Assembly (NCBI RefSeq): GCF_024347595.1 | Contig: NZ_AP025506.1 | Span: 744,001 to 808,000 of the forward strand | Reading direction: 5' to 3' | DNA length: 64,000 nucleotides | From: Vibrio pomeroyi | GTDB taxonomy: Bacteria > Pseudomonadota > Gammaproteobacteria > Enterobacterales > Vibrionaceae | In this document: piece after piece, positions 1 through 9,776 of the stretch | How positions within the stretch are numbered: position 1 is the stretch's first letter | How the letters are laid out: each line of letters begins with the position of its first letter | Made by a program: the position numbers and the translations under genes | The notes under the pieces: generated by a model | Told to the model about the DNA's origin: nothing | The model's input: only the letters and a program-made list of their open reading frames with translations | Databases searched by the model: none

Positions 1-369
1 TGAGGTAAACGCCAAATTCTCTGCGGGATTGACGCCTGCGATGAATAAGGTGCCGATTAAAACAATGGTTTGGCAGAAAAAGATCCAACTGCGGCGCTGG
101 CCGAGTATTGCGTGAAGCACCGGCAGTTTTACTCGGTCTACCAATGGTGCCCATAAAAAGTTAATCGCATAGACGGCAAACACACTACCAAAGTAGCCAA
201 TGGCTGCTCGTGTTAAACCTGCATCTTTTAGCCAACCAGACATGTTGGATCCAATAAGAACCCATGGGAAGCCGCTCGAACAACCGAGCATAAACACCCA
301 AAGTAGGCGTTTATCAAGGTAGCTGCGGAAAGTCTGCATCCAAGAAAGAGAGGGAGTGCCTGATGACAT
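1..369 (-). CDS. ampG: AmpG-like muropeptide MFS permease (N-terminal part; cut by window edge)
   Basis: Inner-membrane major facilitator that in enterobacteria imports anhydro-muropeptides for peptidoglycan recycling. Reading the minus strand from an ATG at 369 gives a protein starting MSSGTPSLSWMQTF, followed by a typical AmpG segment (LGCSSGFPWVLIGSNMSGWL) and then membrane helices with the loop motif DRVKLPVL. Only about 123 residues are inside the window; the rest lies to the left. The neighbourhood supports the call, because yajG, bolA and ampG also cluster in E. coli. A terminator-like hairpin separates it from ppiA upstream, so it probably has its own promoter or is fed by read-through. 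The family call is firm; substrate is inferred from the family. Confidence 0.85.
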   Translation of the reverse strand, partial: MSSGTPSLSWMQTFRSYLDKRLLWVFMLGCSSGFPWVLIGSNMSGWLKDAGLTRAAIGYFGSVFAVYAINFLWAPLVDRVKLPVLHAILGQRRSWIFFCQTIVLIGTLFIAGVNPAENLAFTS

Positions 370-384
370 AGGGCGTCCTTGTAT

Positions 385-414
385 AGAAAAACGCCCTTAA
401 GAAATAAGGGCGTT
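385..414 (-). terminator. Rho-independent terminator between ppiA and ampG
   Basis: Perfect 9-bp arms AACGCCCTT (390-398) and AAGGGCGTT (406-414) with a 7-nt loop. On the minus strand the stem is followed by a T-rich tract. It lies just after the ppiA stop, so it ends or attenuates the yajG-ppiA transcript before ampG. Confidence 0.8.
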
Positions 415-422
415 ACATTGGA

Positions 423-971
423 TTACTTAAGAAGGGTCACTTTAGTGATGACGATTGGGTCGACTGGGATGTCTGACATGCGGCCCATTCGCTTGGTTGG
501 AATCGTCGCCATCTTTTGAACAACATCAAAACCTTCAGTTACTTTGCCGAATACTGCGTAACCTGGGTTACCGCCTTTTGCGTTCAAGAAATCATTATCA
601 GAGAAGTTAATGAAGAACTGGCGAGTCGCAGAGTCTGGCGCATTAGTACGAGCCATAGCGATTGTTGCAGTATCGTTCTTCAAGCCGTTGCTGCCTTCAT
701 TCTTGATAGGAGCATAAGTTGCTTGTTGATTCATGTCTTGATCGAAGCCGCCACCTTGCGCCATGAAACCAGGAATAACACGGTGGAAGATAGTACCTTC
801 GTAGCTGCCGTCAACAACGTACTTTAGAAAGTTCTCAGCACTCACTGGTGCTTGCTCTTGGTTAAGCTCGATAGTGAAGTCGCCTAATGTTGTTTCTACG
901 TTCACTTTAGGACCAGCCCAAACGCTCACGCTCACCAGCATTAGTGCAATAGAAGATAAAATGCGACCCAT
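423..971 (-). CDS. ppiA: Periplasmic peptidyl-prolyl cis-trans isomerase (cyclophilin, PpiA type)
   Basis: Catalyses cis-trans isomerisation of X-Pro bonds during folding of exported proteins. The 182-residue product starts with a Sec signal peptide (hydrophobic residues 5-18, cleavage near VWA-GP), which places it in the periplasm. The cyclophilin core then follows, with FHRVIPGFMAQGG, the catalytic-site block TIAMART..PDSATRQFFIN, and YAVFGKVTEG. It resembles E. coli PpiA more than cytoplasmic PpiB because of the signal peptide and the GGGF...IKNE spacing. Its start overlaps the yajG stop by one base (TAATG), so the pair is translationally coupled. A terminator follows. High confidence. Confidence 0.92.
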   Translation of the reverse strand: MGRILSSIALMLVSVSVWAGPKVNVETTLGDFTIELNQEQAPVSAENFLKYVVDGSYEGTIFHRVIPGFMAQGGGFDQDMNQQATYAPIKNEGSNGLKNDTATIAMARTNAPDSATRQFFINFSDNDFLNAKGGNPGYAVFGKVTEGFDVVQKMATIPTKRMGRMSDIPVDPIVITKVTLLK

Positions 972-1540
972 TAGAAACGTTCCTTCATGTAAGTTTGTAG
1001 CTCTTGGTCGTTGGCAATCTCTTTCAATACCAAGTTGATTACATCGTTAAGCACCATCGCGATATCATCATTTGAAGCGCTTAATGCACCTGTGCGAGTT
1101 GCAGTACCATTGAATGTTTTAACGAGCTTACCTTCCGGTGTCTCAGCCGTTACTTCAAGCGTTACTTTACCGTCCATTTGGTTTTCCATAATGGTGTGTT
1201 CTACGGTAACAAGTGCTTCTTGAATCTCTAAAACAATCGAGTTTTCGCTGTTTACGCTTGCACGGTAACCTTGAGACTCTAACTGTTGTGCTACCGCGTT
1301 CTCTAGAGAAATACGCATGTTCTGCTTAGCGTGAATTGGCTGAATATTTGAACGGCCACTATCAACCAGTGCAACGTATTGAGCGGCACGAACATCTTTA
1401 CTTGTTAGTGTGTATGTTTTGCCTTGTACTAGGTTGCTTGAGCTTAGTGAAGCTTCTGGCATTACATTGATCTGTTCTTGCTGAGGGGCTGAACATGCTG
1501 TCAAAGCCATAATAGAAGCAGCCAAAATCAGTTTTTTCAT
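971..1540 (-). CDS. yajG: YajG-family lipoprotein
   Basis: A 189-residue lipoprotein of unknown function. The N-terminus MKKLILAASIMALTACS is a lipoprotein signal with lipobox LTAC (Cys16), and Ser follows the Cys, which suggests outer-membrane sorting under the usual rule. The rest is a soluble alpha/beta domain typical of the YajG family (usual length about 190). It sits upstream of ppiA and shares a one-base stop/start overlap with it; yajG is also beside ampG in enterobacteria, which supports the name. No catalytic motif is visible. Family membership is likely; the molecular role is not known. Confidence 0.85.
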   Translation of the reverse strand: MKKLILAASIMALTACSAPQQEQINVMPEASLSSSNLVQGKTYTLTSKDVRAAQYVALVDSGRSNIQPIHAKQNMRISLENAVAQQLESQGYRASVNSENSIVLEIQEALVTVEHTIMENQMDGKVTLEVTAETPEGKLVKTFNGTATRTGALSASNDDIAMVLNDVINLVLKEIANDQELQTYMKERF

Positions 1541-1606
1541 TCCTTTATCCTTTCTAAATTCACACCAGAAGCTCGGTATCTTAAATTCTTGTGAAGTCGT
1601 TTCTGC

Positions 1607-2758
1607 TTATTTATTAAAATTCGCAGGTTCTCTTGTTGCTTGTAATATCTCAAATTTTTGGTTTAGTTCAAGCGTTTCAACGTTAGCTTCACCAAATAGT
1701 CTTGCTAGTTTGACATCGTATCCGAGGTGTCGGTTGCCAATAACAATTAATTTGCCTCCATTGCTTAGAACATGCTTTGCATCACAGAACATTTGCCATG
1801 CAATGTGATCAGTAATCGCTTGTTGCTGATGGAATGGAGGGTTACACATTACTAAGTAAGTGCTGTTTTTCTTAAAACCATCTAAACAGTTGTTGGCAAT
1901 GAACTGGAAGTTACCTTCTTCACCAAGGTTATCCTTGACGTTTTGGCGTGCCGATTCCACCGCCATGAAGCTCTCATCAACACAAGTGATACGAGCCTGA
2001 GGGTTCAATTGTCCTGCTTTAACACTCAATACACCGTTACCACAGCCTAGGTCGATGATATGACGTAGCTCTGGATCTTGAGGGATGTGCTCTAGCATAT
2101 AGCGAGCGCCTTGATCGAGTGCTTCGCCTGAGTAAACATTTGGTAAATTTTTCAAGCGGATATCTTCACCGTCTACATCCCACTCCACAAACGGCTCGAC
2201 AGTTTGAACTGGTTGGCAATTTGGAGAAGAGAAAACCAAGCGGTGCTTTTTCTTCGCTAGCGAGGTTTTGGTCTCGCCTAGGTACTTCTCGAAAAGGTTA
2301 AGCGTAGAGGTGTGGATCTCTTTTACTTTGTTGACACCGATCACTTGGCAGCCTTCAGGCAGTGCTTGGCGTAGCTGACTTAACTGCCATACAAGGTGGC
2401 GGTTGGTCTTTGGTAGTTGCATGATCACAAGGTCGATACCGTGCGGGATATCATCCATGGTGTTTAAAAAGTTGACTCGATTACATTGATTACGCTGTAA
2501 GTTTTTTAGCGCACCGCGATGAGAAATAAATGAGTCGCTCATCATTGTGACATCATGATCTTTCGAGAACCAAGCGGATAGGGCACCAAAGCTGTCGTTC
2601 ATGATCAGGATGTGTTTGCCAGGTTCAAGATTCATCTCTTCAACATGACTGATCAGGTATTCGTCGCCCGCATCCCAAGCTTGAAGGGTTTCATTTGAAC
2701 GTTTAGGGAAACGATGTAAGGTCAAAGTTCTATCGTGAAGGGTAAGTTCGGTTTTCAT
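1607..2758 (-). CDS. rlmG: 23S rRNA (guanine-N2) methyltransferase RlmG
   Basis: SAM-dependent enzyme that makes m2G1835 in helix 67 of 23S rRNA in E. coli. At 383 residues it has the two-domain layout of the RlmG/RsmC family: a degenerate N-terminal methyltransferase-like domain (ILIMNDSFGALSAW, residues about 50-64) and a catalytic C-terminal domain with the SAM-binding motif IIDLGCGNGVLSV (about 235-247), an acidic motif CVDES, and the base-flipping/catalytic tetrapeptide NPPF in VMCNPPFHQ (about 305-312). The opening segment (LTLHRFP..LQAWDAGDEYLI) is characteristic of RlmG rather than RsmC. It is divergent from bolA, with a 174-bp shared upstream region. Confidence 0.93.
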   Translation of the reverse strand: MKTELTLHDRTLTLHRFPKRSNETLQAWDAGDEYLISHVEEMNLEPGKHILIMNDSFGALSAWFSKDHDVTMMSDSFISHRGALKNLQRNQCNRVNFLNTMDDIPHGIDLVIMQLPKTNRHLVWQLSQLRQALPEGCQVIGVNKVKEIHTSTLNLFEKYLGETKTSLAKKKHRLVFSSPNCQPVQTVEPFVEWDVDGEDIRLKNLPNVYSGEALDQGARYMLEHIPQDPELRHIIDLGCGNGVLSVKAGQLNPQARITCVDESFMAVESARQNVKDNLGEEGNFQFIANNCLDGFKKNSTYLVMCNPPFHQQQAITDHIAWQMFCDAKHVLSNGGKLIVIGNRHLGYDVKLARLFGEANVETLELNQKFEILQATREPANFNK

Positions 2759-2932
2759 TGCTTGAGATACTTATGTAAGGAATAACAAGGATATTGTCTC
2801 AAATGCAGGCTGAACAAGATAGAAAAAACTCAAGCAAACCTACGCCATTCGCTATCAAATACTCAGACAGTCGACCGCTTAGGGTTTATACTCACCCCAC
2901 GGATAATGCCAATACGTTATTAAGGAATCACA

Positions 2933-3241
2933 ATGATCCAAGAAGTTATCGAAACAAAATTGCACAATGAGTTTTCACCAAGTCATTTAAACGTGGTCAA
3001 TGAGAGCTATATGCACAATGTTCCGGCCGGTTCTGAGAGTCATTTTAAAGTGATTGTTGTCAGTGATGTGTTTGAAGGTTTACGTCTTATTGCTCGTCAT
3101 CGAGCGATAAATAAAGCACTTTCAGAAGAGTTAGCGAATAATATTCACGCACTGTCCATTCACACTTATACAAAAGATGAATGGATGAAGCAGCTCGATA
3201 ACGTGCCAGACAGCCCTATGTGTATGGGTGGTGGCAAGTAA
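2933..3241 (+). CDS. bolA: BolA-family protein
   Basis: Small (102-residue) BolA/IbaG-type protein. In E. coli BolA is a stress- and stationary-phase morphogene product that partners with monothiol glutaredoxins in Fe-S handling and can bind DNA. The fold signature is visible: [29 protein letters not shown] contains the FxGxxxxxRHR-like helix-turn region, followed by [14 protein letters not shown]. The C-terminal SPMCMGGGK tail is usual in Vibrio BolA. Monocistronic, divergent from rlmG, and closed by a terminator 20 bp downstream. High confidence. Confidence 0.93.
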   Translation: MIQEVIETKLHNEFSPSHLNVVNESYMHNVPAGSESHFKVIVVSDVFEGLRLIARHRAINKALSEELANNIHALSIHTYTKDEWMKQLDNVPDSPMCMGGGK

Positions 3242-3260
3242 CACAACGAGCATATTGAGA

Positions 3261-3284
3261 AAAGGCGGCGATGCCGCCTTTTTT
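3261..3284 (+). terminator. Terminator after bolA
   Basis: Hairpin AAGGCGGC-GAT-GCCGCCTT followed by a run of T residues, 20 bp after the bolA stop. Confidence 0.88.
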
Positions 3285-3762
3285 GTCGCCAAACCTATGT
3301 GTTTTTCGTTGTTATATCACTCAAACTGATGGCAATTTGAACGACTAAAAATACCTACAATGAGTAATGTTTTTATTAACAGTGTTTCAACATAACTCGT
3401 AAAATATTAGTTTGTGACAGAGTATTAATCTCTTGTTTAAAACACGTTTCAAAAGCCATTTTATCTGTGCGGCTCGTCAAATTTATACATATTTGAGAGT
3501 CCATATGCTTCAAATCTCACCAAATAAAGGCGGTATTCAAGTTATTGGTCATGGCATCAAGTTGTCAAAAAATGCTAGAATACGGCACCTGATAAATCTC
3601 ACATGTTTCGTGTGATGAGTTTATTAAGATAATGTTGCGATTTTGGTATCTCAAATTTACCAAAACCGGACACTGTAATGTCGTGTCTAAGGGCGATTTT
3701 AAAACGTCCTGAATTTACGCAATTAAAAGAATCTTTTTCCCGATAAAGTAGTGCAAGTGCGT
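3285..3762 (+). promoter_or_regulatory. Long intergenic leader upstream of nqrA
   Basis: About 480 bp without a convincing gene. The best promoter candidate is an extended -10, TGCTAGAAT (3573-3581), with no good -35 box; it would give an nqr leader of roughly 175 nt. Just downstream (about 3590-3625) lies an imperfect hairpin (ATAAA.CTCACA / TGTG..GAGTTTAT). A 60-codon open frame at 3433-3615 has no recognisable product or ribosome site, and I do not call it a gene. The promoter position is a guess from motif only. Confidence 0.4.
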
Positions 3763-5103
3763 ATGATTACAATAAAGAAGGGTTTGGATCTTCCTATCGC
3801 AGGAACTCCATCCCAGGTGATTAATGATGGTAAGTCCATCACTAAAGTCGCCTTGCTTGGCGAAGAGTACGTTGGTATGCGTCCTACGATGCATGCTCGC
3901 GTTGGTGATGAAGTGAAGAAAGGCCAAGTTCTTTTTGCAGATAAAAAGAACCCAGGTGTTGTATTTACTTCTCCAGCAAGCGGTAAAGTTATTGAAGTGA
4001 ACCGTGGTGCTAAGCGTGTTCTTCAATCAGTAGTGATTGAAGTAGCAGGCAATGAGCAAATCACGTTCAATAGCTATGAAGCTAACCAACTAGCAGGTCT
4101 TGACCGTGAAACGGTTAAAACTCAGTTAGTTGAGTCTGGCGCATGGACCGCTTTGCGAACTCGTCCGTTCAGCAAGGTTCCAGCAGTTGATTCTGAAACT
4201 CAGGCTATTTTCGTTACTGCTATGGATACTAATCCACTAGCAGCTGAGCCAGAATTAATCATTAACGAGCAGTCTGATGCTTTCGTTGCTGGTTTAGATC
4301 TTCTTTCAACTCTGACTAACGGTAAAGTGTACGTTTGTAAAAAAGGTACTAGCTTACCTCGTTCAGCTCAGTCTAACGTTGAAGAACATGTTTTTGATGG
4401 CCCACACCCTGCAGGTCTTGCAGGCACGCATATGCATTACCTATACCCGGTAAATGCACAAAATGTAGCGTGGAGCATTAACTACCAAGATGTTATCGCA
4501 TTCGGTAAGCTTTTCCTTACTGGTGAGATTTACTCTGAGCGTGTTGTTTCTCTGGCTGGTCCAGTGGTTAACAACCCACGTCTAGTTCGTACTCAAATTG
4601 GTGCTAGCCTTGAAGAGTTGACTGACAGCGAGTTAATGCCAGGCGAAGTTCGTGTGATTTCTGGTTCTGTACTTACAGGTACTGAAGCAACAGGTCCACA
4701 TGCTTTCCTTGGTCGTTACCATCAGCAAGTTTCTGTTCTACGTGAAGGTCGTGATAAAGAGCTATTCGGCTGGGCTATGCCTGGTAAGAACAAGTTCTCT
4801 GTTACTCGTTCATTCCTTGGTCACCTGTTTAAAGGTCAGTTGTTCAACATGACAACGACAACAAACGGTAGTGACCGCTCAATGGTTCCAATCGGTAACT
4901 ACGAGCGCGTAATGCCTCTAGATATGGAACCTACATTGCTGCTTCGTGATCTATGTGCAGGCGACGTTGATAGTGCTCAAGCACTAGGTGCGCTAGAACT
5001 AGACGAAGAAGATGTAGCATTGTGTACCTTTGTATGTCCAGGTAAGTACGAGTACGGTCAACTACTTCGTGAATGCCTAGATACGATTGAGAAGGAAGGG
5101 TAA
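3763..5103 (+). CDS. nqrA: Na+-translocating NADH:quinone reductase subunit A
   Basis: NqrA is the peripheral subunit of the six-subunit Na+-pumping complex and is implicated in quinone binding. The mature family start is [18 protein letters not shown], so I place the start at the ATG at 3763; a GTG at 3751 in the same frame would add four residues not seen in the family. Length is 446 residues, as expected. Conserved blocks include [27 protein letters not shown] (biotinyl-lipoyl-like fold), [19 protein letters not shown] and the C-terminal region with [12 protein letters not shown]. It opens a compact operon, with nqrB starting 5 bp after its stop. No strong Shine-Dalgarno is seen. Confidence 0.97.
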   Translation: MITIKKGLDLPIAGTPSQVINDGKSITKVALLGEEYVGMRPTMHARVGDEVKKGQVLFADKKNPGVVFTSPASGKVIEVNRGAKRVLQSVVIEVAGNEQITFNSYEANQLAGLDRETVKTQLVESGAWTALRTRPFSKVPAVDSETQAIFVTAMDTNPLAAEPELIINEQSDAFVAGLDLLSTLTNGKVYVCKKGTSLPRSAQSNVEEHVFDGPHPAGLAGTHMHYLYPVNAQNVAWSINYQDVIAFGKLFLTGEIYSERVVSLAGPVVNNPRLVRTQIGASLEELTDSELMPGEVRVISGSVLTGTEATGPHAFLGRYHQQVSVLREGRDKELFGWAMPGKNKFSVTRSFLGHLFKGQLFNMTTTTNGSDRSMVPIGNYERVMPLDMEPTLLLRDLCAGDVDSAQALGALELDEEDVALCTFVCPGKYEYGQLLRECLDTIEKEG

Positions 5104-5108
5104 TTTTC

Positions 5109-6353
5109 ATGGGCCTTAAAAAGTTTCTTGAAGACATCGAGCATCATTTTGAGCCAGGTGGTAAACACGAGAAGTGGTTTGCGCTTTACGAAGCAGCAGC
5201 GACTGTGTTCTACACACCAGGTCTTATTACAAAGAAAAGCTCGCACGTTCGTGATAGCGTTGATTTAAAACGTATCATGATCATGGTTTGGTTCGCGGTA
5301 TTCCCAGCAATGTTCTGGGGTATGTACAACGCGGGTGGCCAAGCTATCGCAGCACTTAACCATATGTACGCAGGCGCTGAACTAGCATCTGTTATCGATG
5401 GTAACTGGCACTACTGGCTAACCGAAATGCTTGGCGCCTCCTTAGGAGCCGATGCTGGTGTTGGCAGTAAGATGCTACTTGGTGCGACTTACTTCCTACC
5501 TATCTACGCAACGGTATTCATCGTTGGTGGTTTCTGGGAAGTTCTGTTCTGTATGGTGCGTAAACACGAAGTAAACGAAGGTTTCTTTGTTACTTCTATC
5601 TTATTCGCGCTTATCGTTCCGCCAACACTTCCTCTATGGCAAGCAGCACTAGGTATTACCTTCGGTGTTGTTGTAGCGAAAGAGATCTTCGGTGGTACGG
5701 GTCGTAACTTCCTGAACCCTGCACTTGCTGGCCGTGCGTTCCTATTCTTTGCATACCCTGCACAGATTTCAGGTGACGTAGTTTGGACTGCTGCAGACGG
5801 TTTCTCTGGTGCAACTGCTCTTAGCCAATGGGCTCAAGGCGGCGGTAGCGCACTAATGAACGTTACATCTGGTGAAGCAATCACTTGGATGGATGCATTC
5901 ATTGGTAACATCCCAGGTTCTATCGGTGAAGTTTCGACTCTAGCACTTATGATTGGTGCAGCGATGATCGTTTACATGCGTATCGCTTCATGGCGCATCA
6001 TTGCTGGTGTAATGATCGGTATGATTGCTGTGTCTACGCTGTTTAACGTGATCGGTTCTGATACTAACGCAATGTTCAGTATGCCTTGGCACTGGCACCT
6101 AGTTCTAGGTGGCTTCGCATTCGGTATGTTCTTCATGGCGACAGACCCAGTATCAGCTTCATTTACCAACAATGGTAAGTGGTGGTACGGCATCCTAATC
6201 GGCGCAATGTGTGTAATGATCCGTGTAGTTAACCCTGCATACCCAGAAGGCATGATGCTTGCGATTCTGTTCGCAAACCTATTTGCTCCTCTGTTTGACC
6301 ACGTTGTAATCGAGAAGAACATTAAGCGGAGACTAGCGCGCTATGGCAAGTAA
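5109..6353 (+). CDS. nqrB: Na+-translocating NADH:quinone reductase subunit B
   Basis: Polytopic membrane subunit (414 residues) that carries covalently bound FMN, riboflavin and part of the Na+ path. The flavinylation motif SGAT occurs in [12 protein letters not shown] near residue 236; ApbE attaches FMN to the Thr. Other family marks are [23 protein letters not shown] and the C-terminal ATDPVSA segment. The fold matches RnfD. The gene overlaps nqrC by 11 bp (6343-6353), indicating translational coupling. High confidence. Confidence 0.97.
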   Translation: MGLKKFLEDIEHHFEPGGKHEKWFALYEAAATVFYTPGLITKKSSHVRDSVDLKRIMIMVWFAVFPAMFWGMYNAGGQAIAALNHMYAGAELASVIDGNWHYWLTEMLGASLGADAGVGSKMLLGATYFLPIYATVFIVGGFWEVLFCMVRKHEVNEGFFVTSILFALIVPPTLPLWQAALGITFGVVVAKEIFGGTGRNFLNPALAGRAFLFFAYPAQISGDVVWTAADGFSGATALSQWAQGGGSALMNVTSGEAITWMDAFIGNIPGSIGEVSTLALMIGAAMIVYMRIASWRIIAGVMIGMIAVSTLFNVIGSDTNAMFSMPWHWHLVLGGFAFGMFFMATDPVSASFTNNGKWWYGILIGAMCVMIRVVNPAYPEGMMLAILFANLFAPLFDHVVIEKNIKRRLARYGK

Positions 6354-7110
6354 TAACGATAGCATTAAAAAGACGCTGTTTGTTGTTATCGCATTGAGCC
6401 TAGTGTGCTCAATCATCGTTTCAACAGCTGCAGTTGTTCTTAAACCTAAGCAACAAGCTAACGCAGTTCTGGATCAGCAAACTAAGATCCTTGAAGTTGC
6501 GGGCATTGACCTTGCAGGTGATATTCCAGCGTTGTACGCAGAGAACATCGAACCTCGTCTAGTTGATTTCGCTACTGGCGATTTCGTTGACGGCGATGCT
6601 GCTGCATACGACCAACGTAAAGCGGCAAAAGATCCAGCTCAGTCAATCAAGCTTTCAGCTGAAGAAGACATTGCTAAGATCCTTCGTCGTGCTAACACAG
6701 GTACTGTATACCTTGTGAAAGATGGCGCTGAAACTTCTAAAGTTATCATCCCTGTTCACGGTAACGGCCTATGGTCAATGATGTACGCATTCGTTGCGGT
6801 AGAAACTGATGGCAACACAGTTTCTGGTATCACTTACTACGAGCAAGGTGAAACTCCTGGACTTGGTGGTGAGGTTGAGAACCCAACTTGGCGCGCTCAA
6901 TTCGTTGGTAAGAAATTATTCGACGAAAACCACAAACCTGCTATTCAGGTTGTTAAAGGTGGCGCTCCTCAAGGTTCTGAGCACGGTGTAGATGGCCTTT
7001 CTGGTGCAACACTGACTAGCGTTGGTGTTCAACATACATTTGACTTCTGGTTAGGTGATATGGGCTTTGGTCCGTTCCTAGCAAAAGTTCGTGACGGAGG
7101 TCTGAACTAA
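6343..7110 (+). CDS. nqrC: Na+-translocating NADH:quinone reductase subunit C
   Basis: Single-span membrane subunit (255 residues) whose periplasmic FMN_bind domain holds the second covalent FMN. The N-terminal transmembrane segment is [22 protein letters not shown]. The flavin-attachment motif is [10 protein letters not shown] near residue 225, again SGAT with Thr as the acceptor for ApbE. The preceding block [12 protein letters not shown] is typical of NqrC/RnfG. It starts inside the end of nqrB and its stop shares a base with the nqrD start. High confidence. Confidence 0.97.
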   Translation: MASNNDSIKKTLFVVIALSLVCSIIVSTAAVVLKPKQQANAVLDQQTKILEVAGIDLAGDIPALYAENIEPRLVDFATGDFVDGDAAAYDQRKAAKDPAQSIKLSAEEDIAKILRRANTGTVYLVKDGAETSKVIIPVHGNGLWSMMYAFVAVETDGNTVSGITYYEQGETPGLGGEVENPTWRAQFVGKKLFDENHKPAIQVVKGGAPQGSEHGVDGLSGATLTSVGVQHTFDFWLGDMGFGPFLAKVRDGGLN

Positions 7111-7742
7111 TGTCTAGTGCAAAAGAAATTAAAAAGAGCATCTTAGCGCCGGTGTTGGACAACAACCCAATCGCGCTACAGGTTCTTGGTGTGTGTTCTG
7201 CTCTTGCGGTAACCACTAAGCTAGAAACAGCATTTGTTATGACTATCGCGGTAATGTTCGTTACTGCTCTGTCTAACTTCTTCGTTTCTTTGATCCGTAA
7301 CCATATTCCTAACAGTGTGCGTATCATCGTTCAGATGGCAATTATCGCATCATTAGTAATCGTGGTAGACCAAGTGCTTAAAGCATACCTATACGATATC
7401 TCTAAGCAGCTATCTGTATTCGTAGGCTTAATCATTACTAACTGTATTGTAATGGGTCGTGCTGAAGCATTCGCAATGAAGTCTGCACCAATCCCATCTC
7501 TAATCGATGGTCTTGGTAACGGTCTTGGTTACGGTTTCGTTCTTATCACTGTTGGTTTCTTCCGTGAGCTTCTAGGCTCTGGCAAACTATTTGGTATGGA
7601 AGTACTACCTCTAGTGAGCAACGGTGGTTGGTATCAGCCAAACGGCTTGATGCTTCTAGCACCTTCTGCGTTCTTCCTAATTGGTTTCTTGATTTGGGCA
7701 ATTCGTGTGTTCAAACCAGAACAAGTAGAAGCGAAGGGGTAA
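7110..7742 (+). CDS. nqrD: Na+-translocating NADH:quinone reductase subunit D
   Basis: Six-helix membrane subunit (210 residues) of the Nqr complex, paralogous to NqrE and to RnfA/RnfE. The pair forms inverted-topology half-channels. The two Cys positions known to hold the intramembrane Fe-S centre shared with NqrE are present: [14 protein letters not shown] (about Cys29) and [12 protein letters not shown] (about Cys112). It starts one base within the nqrC stop codon; nqrE follows after 7 bp. High confidence. Confidence 0.97.
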
Positions 7743-7749
7743 GGTAGTC

Positions 7750-8346
7750 ATGGAACATTATATTAGTCTGCTAGTTAAATCGATTTTCATCGAAAACATG
7801 GCGCTTTCTTTCTTCCTAGGTATGTGTACATTCCTAGCGGTATCTAAGAAAGTTAAAACTTCTTTTGGTCTTGGTGTTGCGGTAGTTGTAGTACTTACAA
7901 TCGCTGTTCCTGTAAACAACCTTGTTTACACGCACATCCTAAAAGAAAACGCGCTTGTTGAAGGTGTCGATTTAAGTTTCCTTAACTTCATCGCATTCAT
8001 CGGTGTTATCGCGGCACTTGTACAAATCCTAGAGATGGTTCTAGACCGTTTCTTCCCACCTTTGTACAACGCACTAGGTATCTTCCTTCCACTGATCACA
8101 GTTAACTGTGCAATCTTTGGTGGTGTATCTTTCATGGTAACTCGTGACTACAACTTTGCTGAATCTGTTGTTTACGGCTTCGGTTCTGGTGTGGGTTGGA
8201 TGTTAGCTATCGTTGCTCTTGCGGGTATCCGTGAGAAGATGAAGTACTCTGACGTTCCTCCAGGTCTTCGTGGCCTTGGTATCACGTTCATTACTGTTGG
8301 TCTGATGGCGTTAGGCTTTATGTCTTTCTCTGGTGTTCAACTGTAG
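7750..8346 (+). CDS. nqrE: Na+-translocating NADH:quinone reductase subunit E
   Basis: Six-helix membrane subunit (198 residues), partner of NqrD. The Cys residues that complete the intramembrane Fe-S centre are in [11 protein letters not shown] (about Cys26) and [13 protein letters not shown] (about Cys120). Other conserved segments are [19 protein letters not shown] and [22 protein letters not shown]. It lies 7 bp after nqrD and 29 bp before nqrF within the operon. High confidence. Confidence 0.97.
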
Positions 8347-8375
8347 GGTAAGCACCCAGTAATAAGGAATAACAA

Positions 8376-9602
8376 ATGCAAAGCATTATTCTTGGCGTAG
8401 CGATGTTTACCATTATTGTATTGGCTCTAGTACTAGTGATTCTTTTCGCTAAGTCTAAGTTAGTACCATCAGGTGACATCACTATTGCTGTAAACGGCGA
8501 CCCTGAAAAGGCGATCGTTACTCAACCTGGTAGCAAGCTACTTGGTGCCTTAGCTGGCGCTGGTATCTTCGTATCTTCTGCTTGTGGTGGCGGCGGCTCT
8601 TGTGGTCAGTGTCGTGTAAAAGTTAAGTCTGGTGGTGGCGACATCCTACCAACTGAACTTGATCACATCACTAAAGGCGAAGCTCGCGAAGGCGAACGTC
8701 TTGCATGTCAAGTTGCTATGAAAACTGACATGGAGATTGAACTAGACGAAGATATCTTTGGTGTTAAAAAGTGGGAATGTACTGTTATCTCGAATAACAA
8801 CGAAGCTACTTTCATCAAAGAACTTGCACTAGCAATCCCTGAAGGTGAAGAAGTTCCGTTCCGCGCGGGTGGTTACATTCAGATTGAAGCTGAACCACAT
8901 CACGTGAAATACGCAGATTACGATATTCCTGAGGAATACCGTGGTGACTGGGATAAGTTCAACTTGTTCCGTTACGAGTCTATCGTTAAAGAGCATTCGA
9001 TCCGTGCTTACTCTATGGCTTCATACCCAGAAGAGAAAGGCATCATCAAGCTTAACGTGCGTATCGCAACTCCGCCGCCAAACAACCCTGACGTAGCTCC
9101 TGGTGTGATGTCTTCATACATCTGGTCTCTTAAAGAAGGCGACAAATGTACTATTTCTGGTCCATTTGGTGAGTTCTTTGCTAAAGACACAGACAATGAA
9201 ATGGTATTCATCGGTGGTGGTGCAGGTATGGCGCCAATGCGTTCACATATCTTCGACCAACTTAAGCGTCTTAACTCTACTCGTAAGATGTCTTACTGGT
9301 ACGGTGCACGTTCTAAGCGTGAGATGTTCTACATTGAAGACTTCGATGGCCTAGCGGCTGCAAACGAGAACTTCGTGTGGCACTGTGCACTGTCTGATCC
9401 TCAACCTGAGGACAACTGGGACGGTTACACTGGTTTCATCCACAACGTATTGTACGAAAACTACCTGAAGGATCACGAAGCTCCTGAAGACTGTGAGTAC
9501 TACATGTGTGGTCCACCAATGATGAACGCGGCTGTTATCGGCATGCTGAAAGATCTTGGTGTAGAAGATGAAAACATCCTACTAGATGACTTCGGTGGTT
9601 AA
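8376..9602 (+). CDS. nqrF: Na+-translocating NADH:quinone reductase subunit F (NADH-oxidising)
   Basis: Electron entry subunit (408 residues) that oxidises NADH. One N-terminal transmembrane helix (residues about 3-25) is followed by a plant-type [2Fe-2S] ferredoxin domain with the Cys pattern [10 protein letters not shown] and a downstream Cys in LACQV. Then comes an FAD-binding barrel with RAYSMASYP, and an NADH-binding domain with [19 protein letters not shown] and the C-terminal [13 protein letters not shown]. The chain ends DDFGG as usual. A ribosome site (AAGGAA) precedes the ATG. A terminator hairpin 23 bp downstream separates it from apbE, although apbE is functionally required. Confidence 0.97.
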   Translation: MQSIILGVAMFTIIVLALVLVILFAKSKLVPSGDITIAVNGDPEKAIVTQPGSKLLGALAGAGIFVSSACGGGGSCGQCRVKVKSGGGDILPTELDHITKGEAREGERLACQVAMKTDMEIELDEDIFGVKKWECTVISNNNEATFIKELALAIPEGEEVPFRAGGYIQIEAEPHHVKYADYDIPEEYRGDWDKFNLFRYESIVKEHSIRAYSMASYPEEKGIIKLNVRIATPPPNNPDVAPGVMSSYIWSLKEGDKCTISGPFGEFFAKDTDNEMVFIGGGAGMAPMRSHIFDQLKRLNSTRKMSYWYGARSKREMFYIEDFDGLAAANENFVWHCALSDPQPEDNWDGYTGFIHNVLYENYLKDHEAPEDCEYYMCGPPMMNAAVIGMLKDLGVEDENILLDDFGG

Positions 9603-9624
9603 TCCACTTAAGTGACTGATATTA

Positions 9625-9657
9625 TGGCTGACTCCTGCGAGTCAGCCATTTGTTTTT
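9625..9657 (+). terminator. Terminator-like hairpin between nqrF and apbE
   Basis: Perfect 10-bp arms TGGCTGACTC (9625-9634) and GAGTCAGCCA (9639-9648), 4-nt loop, then ATTTGTTTTT. Likely ends much of the nqr message, so apbE-nqrM would be expressed at a lower level or from its own promoter within 9658-9776. Confidence 0.85.
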
Positions 9658-9776
9658 CTAAGACTGCTTTTGACAACATACTGACTTATATAAGAAAGAG
9701 TAAGGTATTCGAAAGACCTATTTTTTACTCTTATTTTTCCTTATATAAATCCTCAACATTAGACAGGAGTAAGCAA

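Noticed and set aside
3433..3615. 60-codon frame upstream of nqrA
   Set aside because: No ribosome site and no recognisable domain; it lies in the nqr leader.
9612..9776. N-terminal extension of ApbE
   Set aside because: It runs through the terminator hairpin and would bury the lipoprotein signal that starts at the GTG at 9777.
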